Origin: Syncephalastrum monosporum B8922
Taxonomy: Eukaryota; Mucoromycota; Mucoromycetes; Mucorales; Syncephalastraceae
Reading direction: 5' to 3'
NCBI GenBank assembly: GCA_000697355.1
Contig: JNEN01001266.1
Location: forward strand, 124,001 to 188,000
DNA: 64,000 bases
A program made the position numbers and the translations under genes. This document shows, piece by piece, positions 1 through 11,840 of the stretch. The notes beneath the pieces were generated by a model. The model saw only the letters and a list, made by a program, of their open reading frames with translations, was not told where the DNA came from and ran no database searches. The stretch's first letter is position 1; each line of letters begins with the position of its first letter.

Positions 1-2366
1 CTTTATATATGTTTCTCCTGGCTTTTTTTGGGGGACGCCATATAAATCACACGCAAAAAATATACCCTTTCGTTGTGGGGTTTTCGTCGATGTGAATTCA
101 TTCTTGTCCAATCATAATTTTGGGTCGTAAGCGCTCGGCGGCGATTCAATTCTGACAAAGCGATCTTGCAAAAGCAGCAAATGCTCAATTGGCCAAGCAA
201 CGCCTCGCCTGAAACTCGGCTATTTTTCAGTCTCACCTACATTTCACCTTCTTCCGTTCCTCTTACACCACTTTTTCATCCGTTCTAAACCTTTTCCACA
301 CGTACACCTCCTTGCCATTCGTAACAATCATAAATCCATCAACTATGTGGTAGCCGCGATAAAAGTAGCAAGGTGGCATGACTCTCGTCAGATGAAATAA
401 TAAAAAAGGCTCACCTTACATAACGTCAAACGGAACCCAAGAATATCGTGGAACAAGGCAAAACAGCGACGCTATGGGGGTACCATCACAGAACTCATTG
501 AGTGCAACATTTTAGTGGTATGCTGTTCGTGGACAGAAACTAACGTGACACAAGTGTGCATGAATCGCCTTGTACCGGTGAGGGCAGAACAACATCCAGA
601 TCTTCTGAATTTTTCAATTTAAGCAAACCAGAGGCACCGAACAAAATCATAGATCAAGCAGCTGTGTTTCAAGACACAACATAGGCCCTAAATATAGTGT
701 TAATCCATCTTTGTCCGTCCCGAACTCATTGTTCAGGCGCTTTGCTTTTTGCTAAAGAAGGTCCGGGGTTGTGTTTTCTTGTTGCTGAGCAAGAAACTCT
801 TGTCCGTCCTTTAATATAGAGTTTCTTGAGACACGTATTACACTGTGTCGTTGCCACAGATAGAAGTGGCCATCCCTCTGTAAATAATGTGCAAATTGGA
901 GGAGAAGCTAGCACAAGCCATTGATTGCTGAGTATATCCCAAACTGAAGATGTGCCATGTTTGGGCCTTGACTGTGCTGCTAACTTTTTCCTGCTGGTTC
1001 CCTGTCTGTATATGCCGAAATGAGGCGACCCATCTGTATCACGGATGGATAATGTCATATTATTTCATCCGCCATGGTTTGAACACCGTTATGGTATTGA
1101 CAGTTGCTTTATGGACAGATGGGTCATGCAAGCTGGAGCAAGTGAAAGGGATGAATTCAGAACCACACGTATGAAAAGGTTGTATAAGTATTTACAGTAT
1201 TTTGACACAGCAACGTCGGCGGTGCATTACGACAGTACTGAAAAAGGTGCAAGTTAGGTTATGAGATTTTTTTTTACTTGACATCATGATACATATAAGA
1301 TTTTTATACACAAGTGCTTGAAGAAATTCAAGGGATGAAACAGCAATGATTTTGAGTTATCACACTTTCCATCAGCAGCATTCTATTTTTTCTTAAAAAA
1401 AAAAAAAAAAAAAAAAAACCAAGAAAGCTTCAAGATAGGTAACATCTGGCTGCAGTTAAAAGTGATGCCATCGCTCGTATGCGTCGGCAAGCAAATGATC
1501 TTAAAAGTGGTGGCGCTTTGCACACCATAGTATATGATGGGGTATTATTCATATTCGAGATCGAAAGCTAACAAATTATGCTCAAGAGACGCCAGTGAAA
1601 TGCGGCAGTATTCCTCTATGTACACGCGTGATTTCCACTATTCAATTCGAGACGTGACAAACCACACAACCGAGACCCGTAGCCATGCCATTATTATGGC
1701 CATGTGGCTGATATTTGCCTGTAAAACGACACGCATAGCAGGCATTTATATGCATAGAGCAGTGTGGCGATAGAGCCGTTCTTTTTACACGGGTCATTGG
1801 AAAAGGTGGTGACGCGGTCATGTGAGAAGCTTACATCGATTGCTTGTTACATTAAAAAGTGTAAACATATGTGTGAATTTGACACATAGTGGGCTGGTAA
1901 CGGACACGAACCTGTTTATTTTACATATGGTGACCTAATATGACACCATGTACCGAAATCAGTCGGTACAGTATCTGTGGCTGCCGGAACAACGAATTAC
2001 AGTACGAAGGGTGCAAAGGGAGGAGGAAAATTAAGGTGCGCGGACTTTCTGCTTTTGTTTTGCAGCTTGGCTGACTTCGGATGGCGTTTGCTCGGGCGGC
2101 GGATCGGGGATGAGGGTACACGCGCGGGATCCGATTGCACGTATCCCTTTCTTTCTCCTTCCTGTCTCTTCGCACGTCTGCCGGACACTAACGAACGACG
2201 GCTCGCACTTGCCCATTTTCTCGCAATCCCATTATCACTTTCCGTAGGCTGAGCTCATCCTTAACTTGTCATTCTTCTCTTTCCATTTGGTTTTTCTTCC
2301 TCTTCCTCTCTTGCTTTCTCATAAGCATATACCCTTGCAAACAACGTGCGAGATAATCTTGCAAAA
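1..2366. other. Intergenic region upstream of the first gene
   Basis: I find no convincing gene here. Open frames are short (110 codons or fewer), overlap on both strands and match no family I know. The stretch contains a 24-base A tract (1395-1418). Its last 120 bases (about 2250-2366) are rich in CT, as expected of a fungal promoter and 5' leader for the gene starting at 2367. Confidence 0.6.
1395..1418. repeat. Poly(A) tract, 24 A
   Basis: This is an uninterrupted run of 24 A residues in non-coding DNA. It could be simple slippage or the tail of a retroposed sequence. I see no clear target-site duplication around it. Confidence 0.9.
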
Positions 2367-4211
2367 ATGAATACCCTCGGAGACACCACCTCCGCTTCAT
2401 CACAAGCTCAAAACGGGCAGCAAAGCTCTGCCACATCACATCCATCGTCAGGCCCAAGTGACCTACCACAGGAACAAGAACAGCAACTACCGTTGGCAGA
2501 CGAATGCATTAATGTATCACCCACGTTAGCTGACATCCTGAGTGACGATCGCATCCTTCGTTTTTACCAGTGCGTCAAAGATATCCGGACGCAGCAACAA
2601 CCGTTGCAGACTGCAGCCATGTTTTTTGCGTTGTGCCATGCTCTGGGCGAAGGCATCACGTTCCTCAAATTCCCGCACATGTCGAAAATTATGTTTCGCC
2701 AGGAGCAGCAAGTCTACGCCGTCAACATTGCCGGTGCTCAACAGGAGCCGTCACCTATGTTGAGCACAGCATCCACGCATAACCCGCCGACCTCTTCTTT
2801 GTCCTCACCATCAGACAATACACTGTTTCAAAACATAAACAACAGCAATCATGCTGCTGCTGCTGCTGCCTCGGCAGTCATCCAGTTGTTTTCGGGTACA
2901 CAGAATTCGCCGGCTCAGCTCATCCAAGCGGCATTAGCCTCGGTTGCACCCAATACTGGGGCTCCCAGCTCAACAACGCCAACCACAGAAGCACCCATGG
3001 AACCCTTGGTCGAGGCCGGTCCGTCCACAGCTGTGAAACGCAAAAGCTCGATCGTGACAACAGCCAAGCGTTCTAAAAAAGCGACCCCACGCGACAAAAG
3101 CTACGACACACGCCGTACGTTTCTTTGGTTAGAGTGACATACACCTACACCAACCACCGTGTTCGACACTGGCCATGAAAACTCATTAGCATAATGTCTT
3201 TTTCTTTTCTCTGCAGGGAAGGAGATTATCGAGGATTTACGCAACATCCAGGATGCGGATCTGTTGCACCAAGCTAACATGGTCGACGACGACGTCAAGC
3301 TGATCATTCAGGGCCAAGAACGAAGCACCAAATCCGGTTTGCTCTCCCCGCTGCATCGCTTTGCCACCATGGCCAACCTCCCTGCTCATTATGACTGCGA
3401 CTTTGCACCCAAGAACACGGGTGTCTACTTCAATTACGAGTATTTTCATCTATTCCTTGCTTACAAGGATCTCGAGGTGGAGCGACAGGAGAAGCAGAAG
3501 CGCGAACCCGCGGCTGATCCACGCCCCGTCGTCGTGCAGTGTCGCTCCGACATTGAGCGTGTCCTCGTCAATACCAATTGGGAGGCTATACGGCGTCGTC
3601 TCACCATCGGTGAGCGCATCTCCCAGATTTGCGCCATTATTGGGCGCGGATTTCTGTTGCTCAGCAGACAGGTCTCGGGCCGCAAGTTGCTTCATAACTT
3701 TAACACCGGTGAATGGACCGAGTTTATGCACGAATTTTGCAAGCCAACAAACCGTCCACTGCTCCAAGAGCTCCAAGCCAAATATAATCCTGATCGCTTT
3801 TACAACACCAGCAATCATCCAGCAGGGGACACAGTGTCTATGATGGACGGCGCAAGTGGTAATGGGGAAAGCAATGAAAGTGGGGGTTGTAGTGGCGTCG
3901 CCGGTCCCAGCACCGGCACAGATACCAACATGACGAACAATGAATCAACTCCGGCGGCCCCAGTATCAGTACCAGGATCCGATGCCTTGCTCGCGACTGC
4001 TACTATCCCGGGGAGCAGTAGCAGCCCGAGCAGCAATACAGCCAACAGTAATACTGCGACGCCGACATCACCCTCCCACCATCATCATGCTAATATTATG
4101 ACAGCGACCCCCACCAATGCGGCTAAAACTGCTACCACCGCGGATCCATCTACGACGGCGGCTATGGTAGCTGCCGCTGCATCTGCACTTGTGGCATCAC
4201 CGAAAATGTGA
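2367..4211 (+). CDS. Uncharacterised two-exon protein, about 580 aa
   Basis: The exons are 2367-3114 and 3217-4211, separated by a 102-nt intron (GTACGT to CTGCAG) that preserves the frame. The ATG at 2367 is the first in frame after the CT-rich leader. I do not recognise the family. Two ordered blocks look conserved in character: residues about 50-120 (helical, after a Q/S/P-rich start) and residues about 250-420, which begin with a charged helix and end near a NRPLLQEL motif. Between them and at the C-terminus (about 420-580) lie low-complexity Ser/Thr/Ala/Pro/Asn stretches with a short His run. A KRKSS..KRSKK basic cluster near residue 230 could be a nuclear localisation signal, which suggests a nuclear regulatory protein. 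There is no signal peptide or membrane segment. The gene converges on the P450 reductase gene, 307 bp away. Confidence 0.75.
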
Positions 4212-4269
4212 AAGAAAAATTCTCAATATAAGGGAGAATGCCCGAATATGATATTCAAAAATACTTTGC

Positions 4270-4275
4270 AATAAA
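4270..4275 (+). terminator. Candidate poly(A) signal AATAAA
   Basis: An AATAAA hexamer lies 59 nt after the stop of the first gene, in an A-rich 3' region. This position is typical of a 3'-end processing signal. Confidence 0.5.
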
Positions 4276-4344
4276 AAAGAAGAGAAAACAAAAGTACTAT
4301 GACGGAGGAGAAAGGAGATAGAAGGTAATTATAGAGAGCAGATT

Positions 4345-4369
4345 GAGAGAGAGAGAGAGAGAGAGAGAG
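4345..4369. repeat. (GA)n microsatellite
   Basis: This is a run of about 12 GA units between two convergent genes. It is simple-sequence DNA with no coding role. Confidence 0.85.
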
Positions 4370-4518
4370 GGATGGTGAGTATATGTGAAGTATGAAGGGC
4401 AAGTCTAGAGTATCGTAGTGGAGCATCTATGTAAATTGGTTTTGTGGGATGGCGAGAATTAAGTTGTACTATATATTGGGTCTCTTTTGTTCTCGAGCGG
4501 CGGCGGGGCAGGGATAGC

Positions 4519-6710
4519 TTAGCTCCAGACATCCTCTTGGTAACGGCCAGTGTTCCGAAGGTTCTTGACAAAATCGTGGGCCTTCTCCTCGGTCATCTGA
4601 CCAAACTCAATGGCGAAGTTGATAAAGGTCTGGTTGACGTCGCGAGCCATGTTGCGGGCGTCACCGCACACGTAGATGTAGGCGCCCTTCTGGAGGAGTT
4701 CCCACATTTCCTGGCCGTTTTCCTGCAGTCGGTGCTGAACGTACACCTTGTGATCGGTTTCACGCGAGAAGGCGGTGACGATGCGGGAGGGTTCGCCAAG
4801 GGTAGCAAAGAGCTCAGGCCATTCATCGGCGTAGAGGAAATCCTGCTGGGAGTGGCGGCAGCCGTAGAAGAGAATGGTGGGGCCGATCGGCTTGCCCTCC
4901 TTCTTTTGCAAGGCACGCTCGCGGACAAAACCACGGAAAGGCGCGACACCGGTACCGGGGCCGACCATGATGACCGGCACGTTCGGGTTGCGGGGGAGCT
5001 TGAACTGGGAACGGCGCACATGCACGGGCACCTTGACACCCTGCAAAGCGGCACGTGGGCCTGCCAAGTCGTAGCTCGGGTACACGCGACCGTCTTCGAC
5101 CTTGTGGGTTGCGGCGTGGATCTGCCACAGGTAGTTGGTGTTGACGCCGTACACGGTGCGCTCCGGCGTGGGGTCAGGGTTGTAAGACAAGGTGACGGCC
5201 GTGGCGGCGATCTTCTTCGGGCTTTCCTTGGCCGAGGACGAGATAGAGTAATAGCGAGGCTGCAGACGCGAAACGCTCTCGACGATCACGTCAAATGGCA
5301 CGGAGGCGAAGAAACCGGGACGGGCTTCGGAGCCTGCAACGAGCTCCAGCACCTCACCCATGTTGCGCATCGCTTCTCCCACCTTGAGGCGATACTCATC
5401 CTTGTCCTTGGCGAGTGTGCGCAAGGCTTCCTTGGACTGCTCGGTGGGCGCGTACTCGACCAGAGTCATGAGTGACTGGCGCGATGCGGCAGCACAAATA
5501 TCGAGGTAGTGTCTGAAGATGGCACGGTAGGTGGCGGGCACCGGGAAGGGGTACTGCTTGGAGGCGGTCGAATCGACGGCCTTGACCATGACGGCCACAT
5601 CGAGTTTATCCGCCAGACCAAGGATGGATGCGAGACGGTTGACCTCATCCTCGCTGTTAGTGGGCCAGATGGCGATATGATCACCGGTCTGGTAGCTCAG
5701 ATTAGAGTCGGACACGTCGATCTCAATATGGAGGCAATGGCGGTCTCCACCGTGGAACAGATCGCGGGTCGTGAGTGGAGCGTTGTAGGGGCGTTTGGCA
5801 TCGTAGACGAGCTTGCTGCCCTCCTGGACCTTTTCGGCCAGCTCACCGAGATACGCGTCCGAGGCATCGGGGAGCTCCTCGACGCCAAACGTAGCCTGAC
5901 GGGGGCCGGACTGCGCGTTGGACTCGTCGACGCCAAGCGCCTCGCAGAACGCGGGCCACATGTTTTCTTGCCAGGCCAGAAAGTCCTCCTCGAGCGAACC
6001 ATCGTCATCGCCCTCACCGCGCTCGCCAATGCGGCGTGCACCCAACTGCGCGAGGCACTTGTCCACCTTGCGACCGACCTCGTTAAAGTGCTCATAGGTC
6101 TTGTTGCCCAGACCAAAGACAACGTAGCGCAAGTTGGCGAGTTCACTTCCCTCAGAGAACTCGGGCGATTCTTCGGTCAACAGGTCCCAGAACTCGACGG
6201 CATTGTCGGTAGGCTCGCCTTCGCCGTACGTAGCCATGACGAAGAAGACAAGGCAGTCCTCGGGCACCGTGTCGAGATACGAGAGATCATAGAGCTCAAT
6301 ATCGGCCGTCATGCAGCTCACGCCAAATCGAGTCTGGCACTCCTTGGCGAGGCGCGCAGCATAGTCCTCGGCGGTACCGGTCTGCGAGCCATAGAAGAAG
6401 ATGACCTTGCGTCCCTGATGATAGTCCGACACAGAGCCATGTCAATGATCACCCTTGTCCCATTTTCTATTGCCTAGCAACACCCTGGACTGACCTGCTG
6501 CTCCATAATCTTGACAAAGTTACGCTCGCGTTTTGGGGCCTGAGGCTGGCCATTCTGCTGGGAGCCTTTGTCAGAGGCGTCTGACTTGGAGCCCCAGAGC
6601 CGCTCGGCAATCTGACGTCGGGCAAACCAGGCAATGGTGCCGAGACCAATGGTGCCCAGAAAGACAATGTCGAGCGAATCGAGTAGGGCAGGCGGCGATG
6701 ATTGTGCCAT
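4519..6710 (-). CDS. NCP1: NADPH-cytochrome P450 reductase
   Basis: This diflavin reductase passes electrons from NADPH through FAD and FMN to microsomal P450s (for example in ergosterol synthesis) and sits on the ER membrane. The exons are 6710-6495 and 6414-4519 with an 80-nt intron; the joined protein is 703 aa, a normal length for the family. One N-terminal membrane anchor spans residues about 12-30. The FMN phosphate loop GSQTGTAED starts at residue 81, the FAD motif RYYSISSS is at 459-466, and the NADPH loop GPGTGVAPFR is at 557-566. The protein ends in the usual aromatic tail, VWS. The ATG at 6710 is the only start that keeps the anchor. Codon use is strongly biased toward G/C at third positions, which creates long antisense open frames that are not genes. 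Confidence 0.97.
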
Positions 6711-6970
6711 GGTCTTGTTTCAAAGCGATGAAATGGGGAAGAGAACAAGAAAAAGTAGCTGTCCAGGGACAAAGAAATAAAATTCTGTGCTCAGAGGATG
6801 GAAATCCTTGCCCGGGTGCACGACAGCGAGAATGGTGGGAAGAATCTTTCTCCGATCCAATGACATTTGTGCGGCCACTGCCTCCGCGATAGGGCAGATG
6901 GATGGAATGATATACAGCAACCCATATGTTATGTGTCATATGAGAAATATTATAATCATGTATAGTTTTA

Positions 6971-8535
6971 TCAAGTTTGCTGTCGAATGTTGGCAAGCGT
7001 GTTTTCCCAAACCTCGAGCTTTTGTCTTTCAAAGAGCAGCTGGCTTCCTGCATAGTCTCGTATCGCGGCATGAAGATCCTTTACCATATGCATCTTGTAT
7101 CGCTGATCGAGGTCAGCTTCGTAATGGCTGTCAATCCGTTCATACCGCTCCAGCGTCTGTTGCTCTGCTTTTCTCGACTGATAGCATATGAGTTGACAGA
7201 AAATAACTCTGCTTCATGCTACTTACATAGTCAAGATCAGCAATGGCGTCACTTGCTTGGGACCGGTCAATATTGGACGATGCTCTCAGCCGCTCCACAT
7301 GACGAAGGCGGGATTCGGTTCGTTTTCGGGCAGCAAAATACTCGACCAGAGCATCCAGGCGTTGTGCCATGATATCCTTGGTGCAGATCAGTACATATCA
7401 GCAAGCGAAACATTTTTACTATCAATTCATTTACCTGGGCTGTTTCTGCATTGCGGGTTTGATACTCAATTTCCAGGGCCAAAGTTTCCCGCGCCGCCAC
7501 ATCCTTTTCAGCGTAGAAATTAGCCATTGATCTGATAACGGTTCGTTACCTTACCTGCAATCTCTCTATGTCATCAACCATATGACAGCCTTTGGCCATG
7601 TATTTATGGATACTAAAACTCGAGTCAGCAGATGGCGTACATTTGGGGGACAGTATGCATACATGAACAAGCCAGGATGACGCTCCATGCTGCCATAGGA
7701 CACCCAAGCGGATGCCATGTCAGACCATGCATGATTGGCATGAAGCGGGACGGGGATACGCTGCAGGAAGTGGTGGGTATGGTCGATCTGATCACGTAGC
7801 TGCCAAAAGTCGTCGTCGAGCTCGTGTTTTTGGATGCCTGCAGCGGACTTGTGCTTCTGCTTGCGGGTCCTTGATGGCCGAAACTATTTTTTTTTTTATT
7901 TTCTGTGATTTAGCGGCGGGGGACGGTGTTGCATTCAAAATGTTTTTTCACTCCCTTCCACTTGATTTCCCTTTTCCCCTTTCTCGGACTCAAAGGAAAG
8001 GCACTTACGCCGGTATCGCTTTCAATGAATTCACGCAGACCCTCGCTCTCTTGTGCGCGTGGATGACTTGCCACCCTGTCGAGCCAGCGCTGGATGATCG
8101 CCTCGGGTCCTTCCTCGGCAGAAAGGTGAATAGGACTGGCACGGGCACGTGTGGTACTGAGTTGCAACCACCATGAGCGGGCGAGCAGGTTTCCCTGCTT
8201 ATCATAGTGAGGAGTCGGACATGGCGGAAGAGCAGGAATGTACGCATCGTCGAGGGTCGCTAGTAAATGGTCATGCAGCTTGACGAGTTCACTGTAGTAC
8301 CGCGGCACCCGTCGTTGTTTGTGTCGGTACTTTAGCAAAGCGCTCTAGCGACAGACGGATCCGAGAAGTGGAAGTGAGCTCTTTTTGTTGTTCCCTTTCT
8401 CTATGAGAAAAACCCTTATACCACGGCTTCAATCCAAAAGACAGGATCACGCCGGTTGTAATCCACGGTCGAAATGTTGAGGCACAGTTTGTCTTGGCCA
8501 CATTCGAGACTTGCGCGTTCTGACGCTGTTGCCAT
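6971..8535 (-). CDS. PX-BAR sorting nexin, Vps17/Vps5-like
   Basis: This is probably a retromer-associated sorting nexin that binds phosphoinositides through its PX domain and curves endosomal membrane through its BAR domain. Seven exons: 8535-8422, 8329-8009, 7883-7663, 7612-7555, 7503-7435, 7376-7227 and 7177-6971, giving 379 aa. All junctions keep frame. The PX domain covers residues about 15-145; it has a basic RHKQRR stretch, a PALPPCPTP proline loop and an FIESD tail, which I associate with Vps17-type PX domains. Residues about 165-379 are a long amphipathic coiled-coil region, including the block from RETLALEIEYQ to the C-terminal helix. The 51-nt intron between 7555 and 7503 has a CTAAT branch site. 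It lies just downstream of the ESCRT-III gene VPS2 on the same strand. Assignment to Vps17 over another PX-BAR nexin is an inference. Confidence 0.85.
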
Positions 8536-8817
8536 TCAAACGAAACAGGAAAGAAAGTCAGTCGGGCACTTTATTCAGCGTCTCTCCCGCTCTTCCCCGT
8601 ACAAATATGGCTATTGCCTCTGTTCTCAACGTAGCACATCCACCCTCAAACAGGTTCAGGAAGCACAGTACATACTGTAGTGTGTTGTCCGTACAGTGTA
8701 TATCATTCACTGTGAAACGCTTGTACCCATTGCTGGGTCAACCACTAACGCTTGTTGACCGGTGATGGTTACGACATGGTTCGCGTATGTCTAGTTTTGA
8801 TTATATAGATATTTTAT

Positions 8818-9749
8818 TTATTCGCGGCGCAGGTTATCCAATCTCGCCTGTAACGCCGCATCATCTGCAGAGAGTCCTTCCGCTTGCGGAATTCGTTCTG
8901 CAGCGGCGGGTGCAGCGGTGGGCTGCTTGATACCTGTTGGCGCTTCGACAAGCTGTTTCCCAAAGTGATCAGGATCCATCCAAGAGAATGCCATGGTACT
9001 TTGGCTTACCTCCTGGTTTAGACTGATACCGATGTCGTCCAAAACCTTATTGACGATTTCATCACTCTCGATTTCGTCGTCTTCTTCCTCGACCACGTCA
9101 TCGATGGCATCACCCATCATTTCCTCCTTCATATCCATGATCTCGCTCTCCTTTTCGAATTCCATCATGATCTGCTGGATCTTGGGCAGGTTCATTTGTC
9201 TGTTCATGGACCCCATAGCCTTCGTAGCCCCACGCATCGCATCAGCCATTTGTTGGTTCGACCTCAGCGTCTGAATCCAGATAGGTATTGCATTCATGAT
9301 TCATTAGCAATGCTTCTTTATCCCTCAGTTTTGCCTGTTCTTATTCCTTACCTGGATACGCAGACCCACTGCTTGGAGTTGTGTCTTCATCTGGTAAAAC
9401 TTTTGAATATAGCGTCGCGTGCGGACAAGGTCTTTTGCCATGACTTTGCAGGCGCTCTAATAGAGCAACAGGATGAAGCAAGTAAGATACAACAGACGTG
9501 AGCACCACCCCCGTAGTCCGTTACCATCTGGTTCGCTTTGGCCGACTTCTTAATGTCGGCGATGAGTTTCTTTTCCTGTCTTTCGAGACGCTCCCGCTCA
9601 CGGTCGAGTTCACGCTGAGCCTTTGTGATGGCCCGCTGATGCTGACGCAGCATCTCGGCTGGCGTCTTCTTTCGTCCGAATAAAAAGTCCTTGATAGGTG
9701 TCCGCGAGCTTGAGAAGGGGTCATTCTTACGAAACCAAGGTCTTACCAT
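8818..9749 (-). CDS. VPS2: ESCRT-III subunit Vps2 / CHMP2A
   Basis: This is a core ESCRT-III protein that polymerises on endosomes with Vps24/Snf7 and recruits the Vps4 ATPase for vesicle budding. Exons: 9749-9747 (the ATG alone), 9689-9525, 9456-9352 and 9270-8818, giving 241 aa. The first intron starts directly after the ATG with GTAAGA; splicing restores the family N-terminus (M then DFLFGRKKTP). Reading straight through would add an unrelated peptide. A basic helical core covers residues about 10-160, with the conserved blocks LVRTRRYIQKF and KIQQIMMEFE. An acidic linker follows, and the protein ends in a Vps4-binding MIM1-like helix, LQARLDNLRRE. Family members are about 220 aa. The next gene downstream encodes another endosomal protein. 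Confidence 0.95.
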
Positions 9750-11840
9750 GACGTGTGTTATTTGTCGGGCCTTGGCAGGACTTGTTGCATAAGCAGAGGA
9801 ACCTTTTTTTGCCCGCGTGCGGTGTGCGCTCATCTCTTGGCGTGTGCCTGTGTGACTCGCCTGCATGGATTTCTTCTCCCTCCTTCCCCTTTTAGCTGGC
9901 CAACAAACATCTCCATACTGTACCGCGATATGGATCATTCCTTTGTTTCGACTTCTACAACAATGGCATAAAAACCTACCAGGTCACTAATTGTGATGGG
10001 TATTGCCTTCAATCATCTTGTGGTCGTCTACTGGTAAGGGTATGCAGTATACTCTTTGTGCTATACCGTATGCAAACGAAGACACGAGTCGCTACCACGT
10101 TCCACATCATCACTGTTAATAACAGAGAAAAGAAGGAATAGAAAAAAATTCTGCAAAGGAGCCATCTGAGACATGCAAACTCATGCTCGGCGGCGACTGA
10201 TGGGCACGTACCACGACAATTTAGCGATCGAACCCTATGCGTCTTATGTAAATTGGAGCAATTGCCACCAGAGCACGCTCGTCGTGCACATGTACCGATA
10301 CAGCTTATACGCTTTATCGCATGCTCTTCATGTAGGGAAAAGGGATTTTCTATAGATCCAAATTAAAATTATCAACTGGACAGACCTTTAGTCTACTTCG
10401 TGTCATTTACTCTTGTTCAAATGCTATACGATGTTGCCTCCTCACCATCGAGACATCTTCCCTCTAAAAGTATGCACAGCGTATCTTTCTGCGGAAATAC
10501 TGCATTCAAGACGTTTATCGACAATGTGATAATATATGTATGCAGTCACGCGGTATCTACATATGCTCAGAATATGGCGCGAACTACATAACTGACCCTT
10601 CTCCTTGGCAGCATTGCAGATGCCTACTAGGGGTGTTCTAGTATACCAAAATTTCAAGCCATTGTAATATCTGCATGTACCACTCGCTCTACACTGTATA
10701 ATTAAAAATGACACGCTGTCTCAACCCTGCCTTCCTACGAAATCGATCAGCATATGGATATGTAGGATGAGGCTTCCGACAGATTACACCACCCCTCTCG
10801 GCGGCAAAGGCTGAAGAGCGATGTAACTGTAAGGAGAGCCGAAACTTCAGCCACAGTACCGATAATGAAATCGGCTGTACCATGGAGTATCTGTAGCCGT
10901 ATATATATGCAAAGGTCCTTTTTTCTTTTTCTTTTTCTTTATTTTTTTTTAGCCCCTGGTATATAAATGTAGTGAAACTCTATACATTTAGACGATACTT
11001 TCTGTTGCATACATGCTTTTTATGCTTAGGCTAGAGCAGGCGTGTTGAAAAAAGCTTGCCTTGATGGGAGGAGATGCCCGAAAACTATTTATAAAACTTA
11101 TCTATACTCGCTTATATGGGCCTATACATGGAAATCAATCATATAGCGAGACAGCTCAGACTGTCCGCACCGAAGTGAGGAATCTGCGTACTGTTACTAC
11201 TGCTATGCGTCCACTGAACAGCAGATAAGTAGTATACTGCACGCTTATCTAGATACCGGTTGTCTTAATGATGTAGAAATACTACGGCAATGCGTACGTA
11301 GATGAAATGATATATTATATAGTCCTGCCTGATGGTAGCTTCGCGATAGGGAATTATTCCACTGTACATACAAAGCTTCACGTACCATCGCCAAGTGTCG
11401 AATGAGACCGTAAAGGTCCAACACCCCTGATACGAGATGTCTTCTTTCCATCCTTGTGGATCATGGGGTCCTTTCCATTTGTGTATGCGGAAGAAGAATG
11501 TAACGTAAAAGGAATTAATGACAAAGGTTAATTGAAGGGGTCTCGGGGGTTTACCAAAAAGAGGCACGATTACTGGGGCATCATTTCAGGTGCAGTATTG
11601 TCTCGGGAAGTTCCTTTACGTCAATTGCCGGTACGCGACATGAGTGCGAGTCTTAGATTGATTAGAAACTGAGCAAGATTATTGGATCATCTGTATGGCG
11701 AGATTAAAAATACCATGATAATAACACACTCATCTCATGGGTTTCCCATTCCTCAAAGTGGGGTCGCGACCTGTTTCGCTTATATCTTCTTTCTTTTATC
11801 TCCTCTTGTTCTCGTCTCTAACTTTCTACGCTTAATCTTC
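9750..11840. other. Intergenic region between VPS2 and FKS1 (divergent promoters)
   Basis: These 2.1 kb hold no convincing gene; all open frames are under 100 codons and unrelated to known proteins. It must contain the promoters of VPS2 (leftward) and FKS1 (rightward). A strong pyrimidine tract lies at about 10918-10951. Several ATAC/GTAT-rich short palindromic stretches occur but form no clear structure. Confidence 0.6.

Noticed and set aside
4444..6477. Two long open frames (343 and 322 codons) antisense to the P450 reductase
   Set aside because: These show the same codon-bias shadow effect. Sense-strand motifs and splicing are unambiguous.
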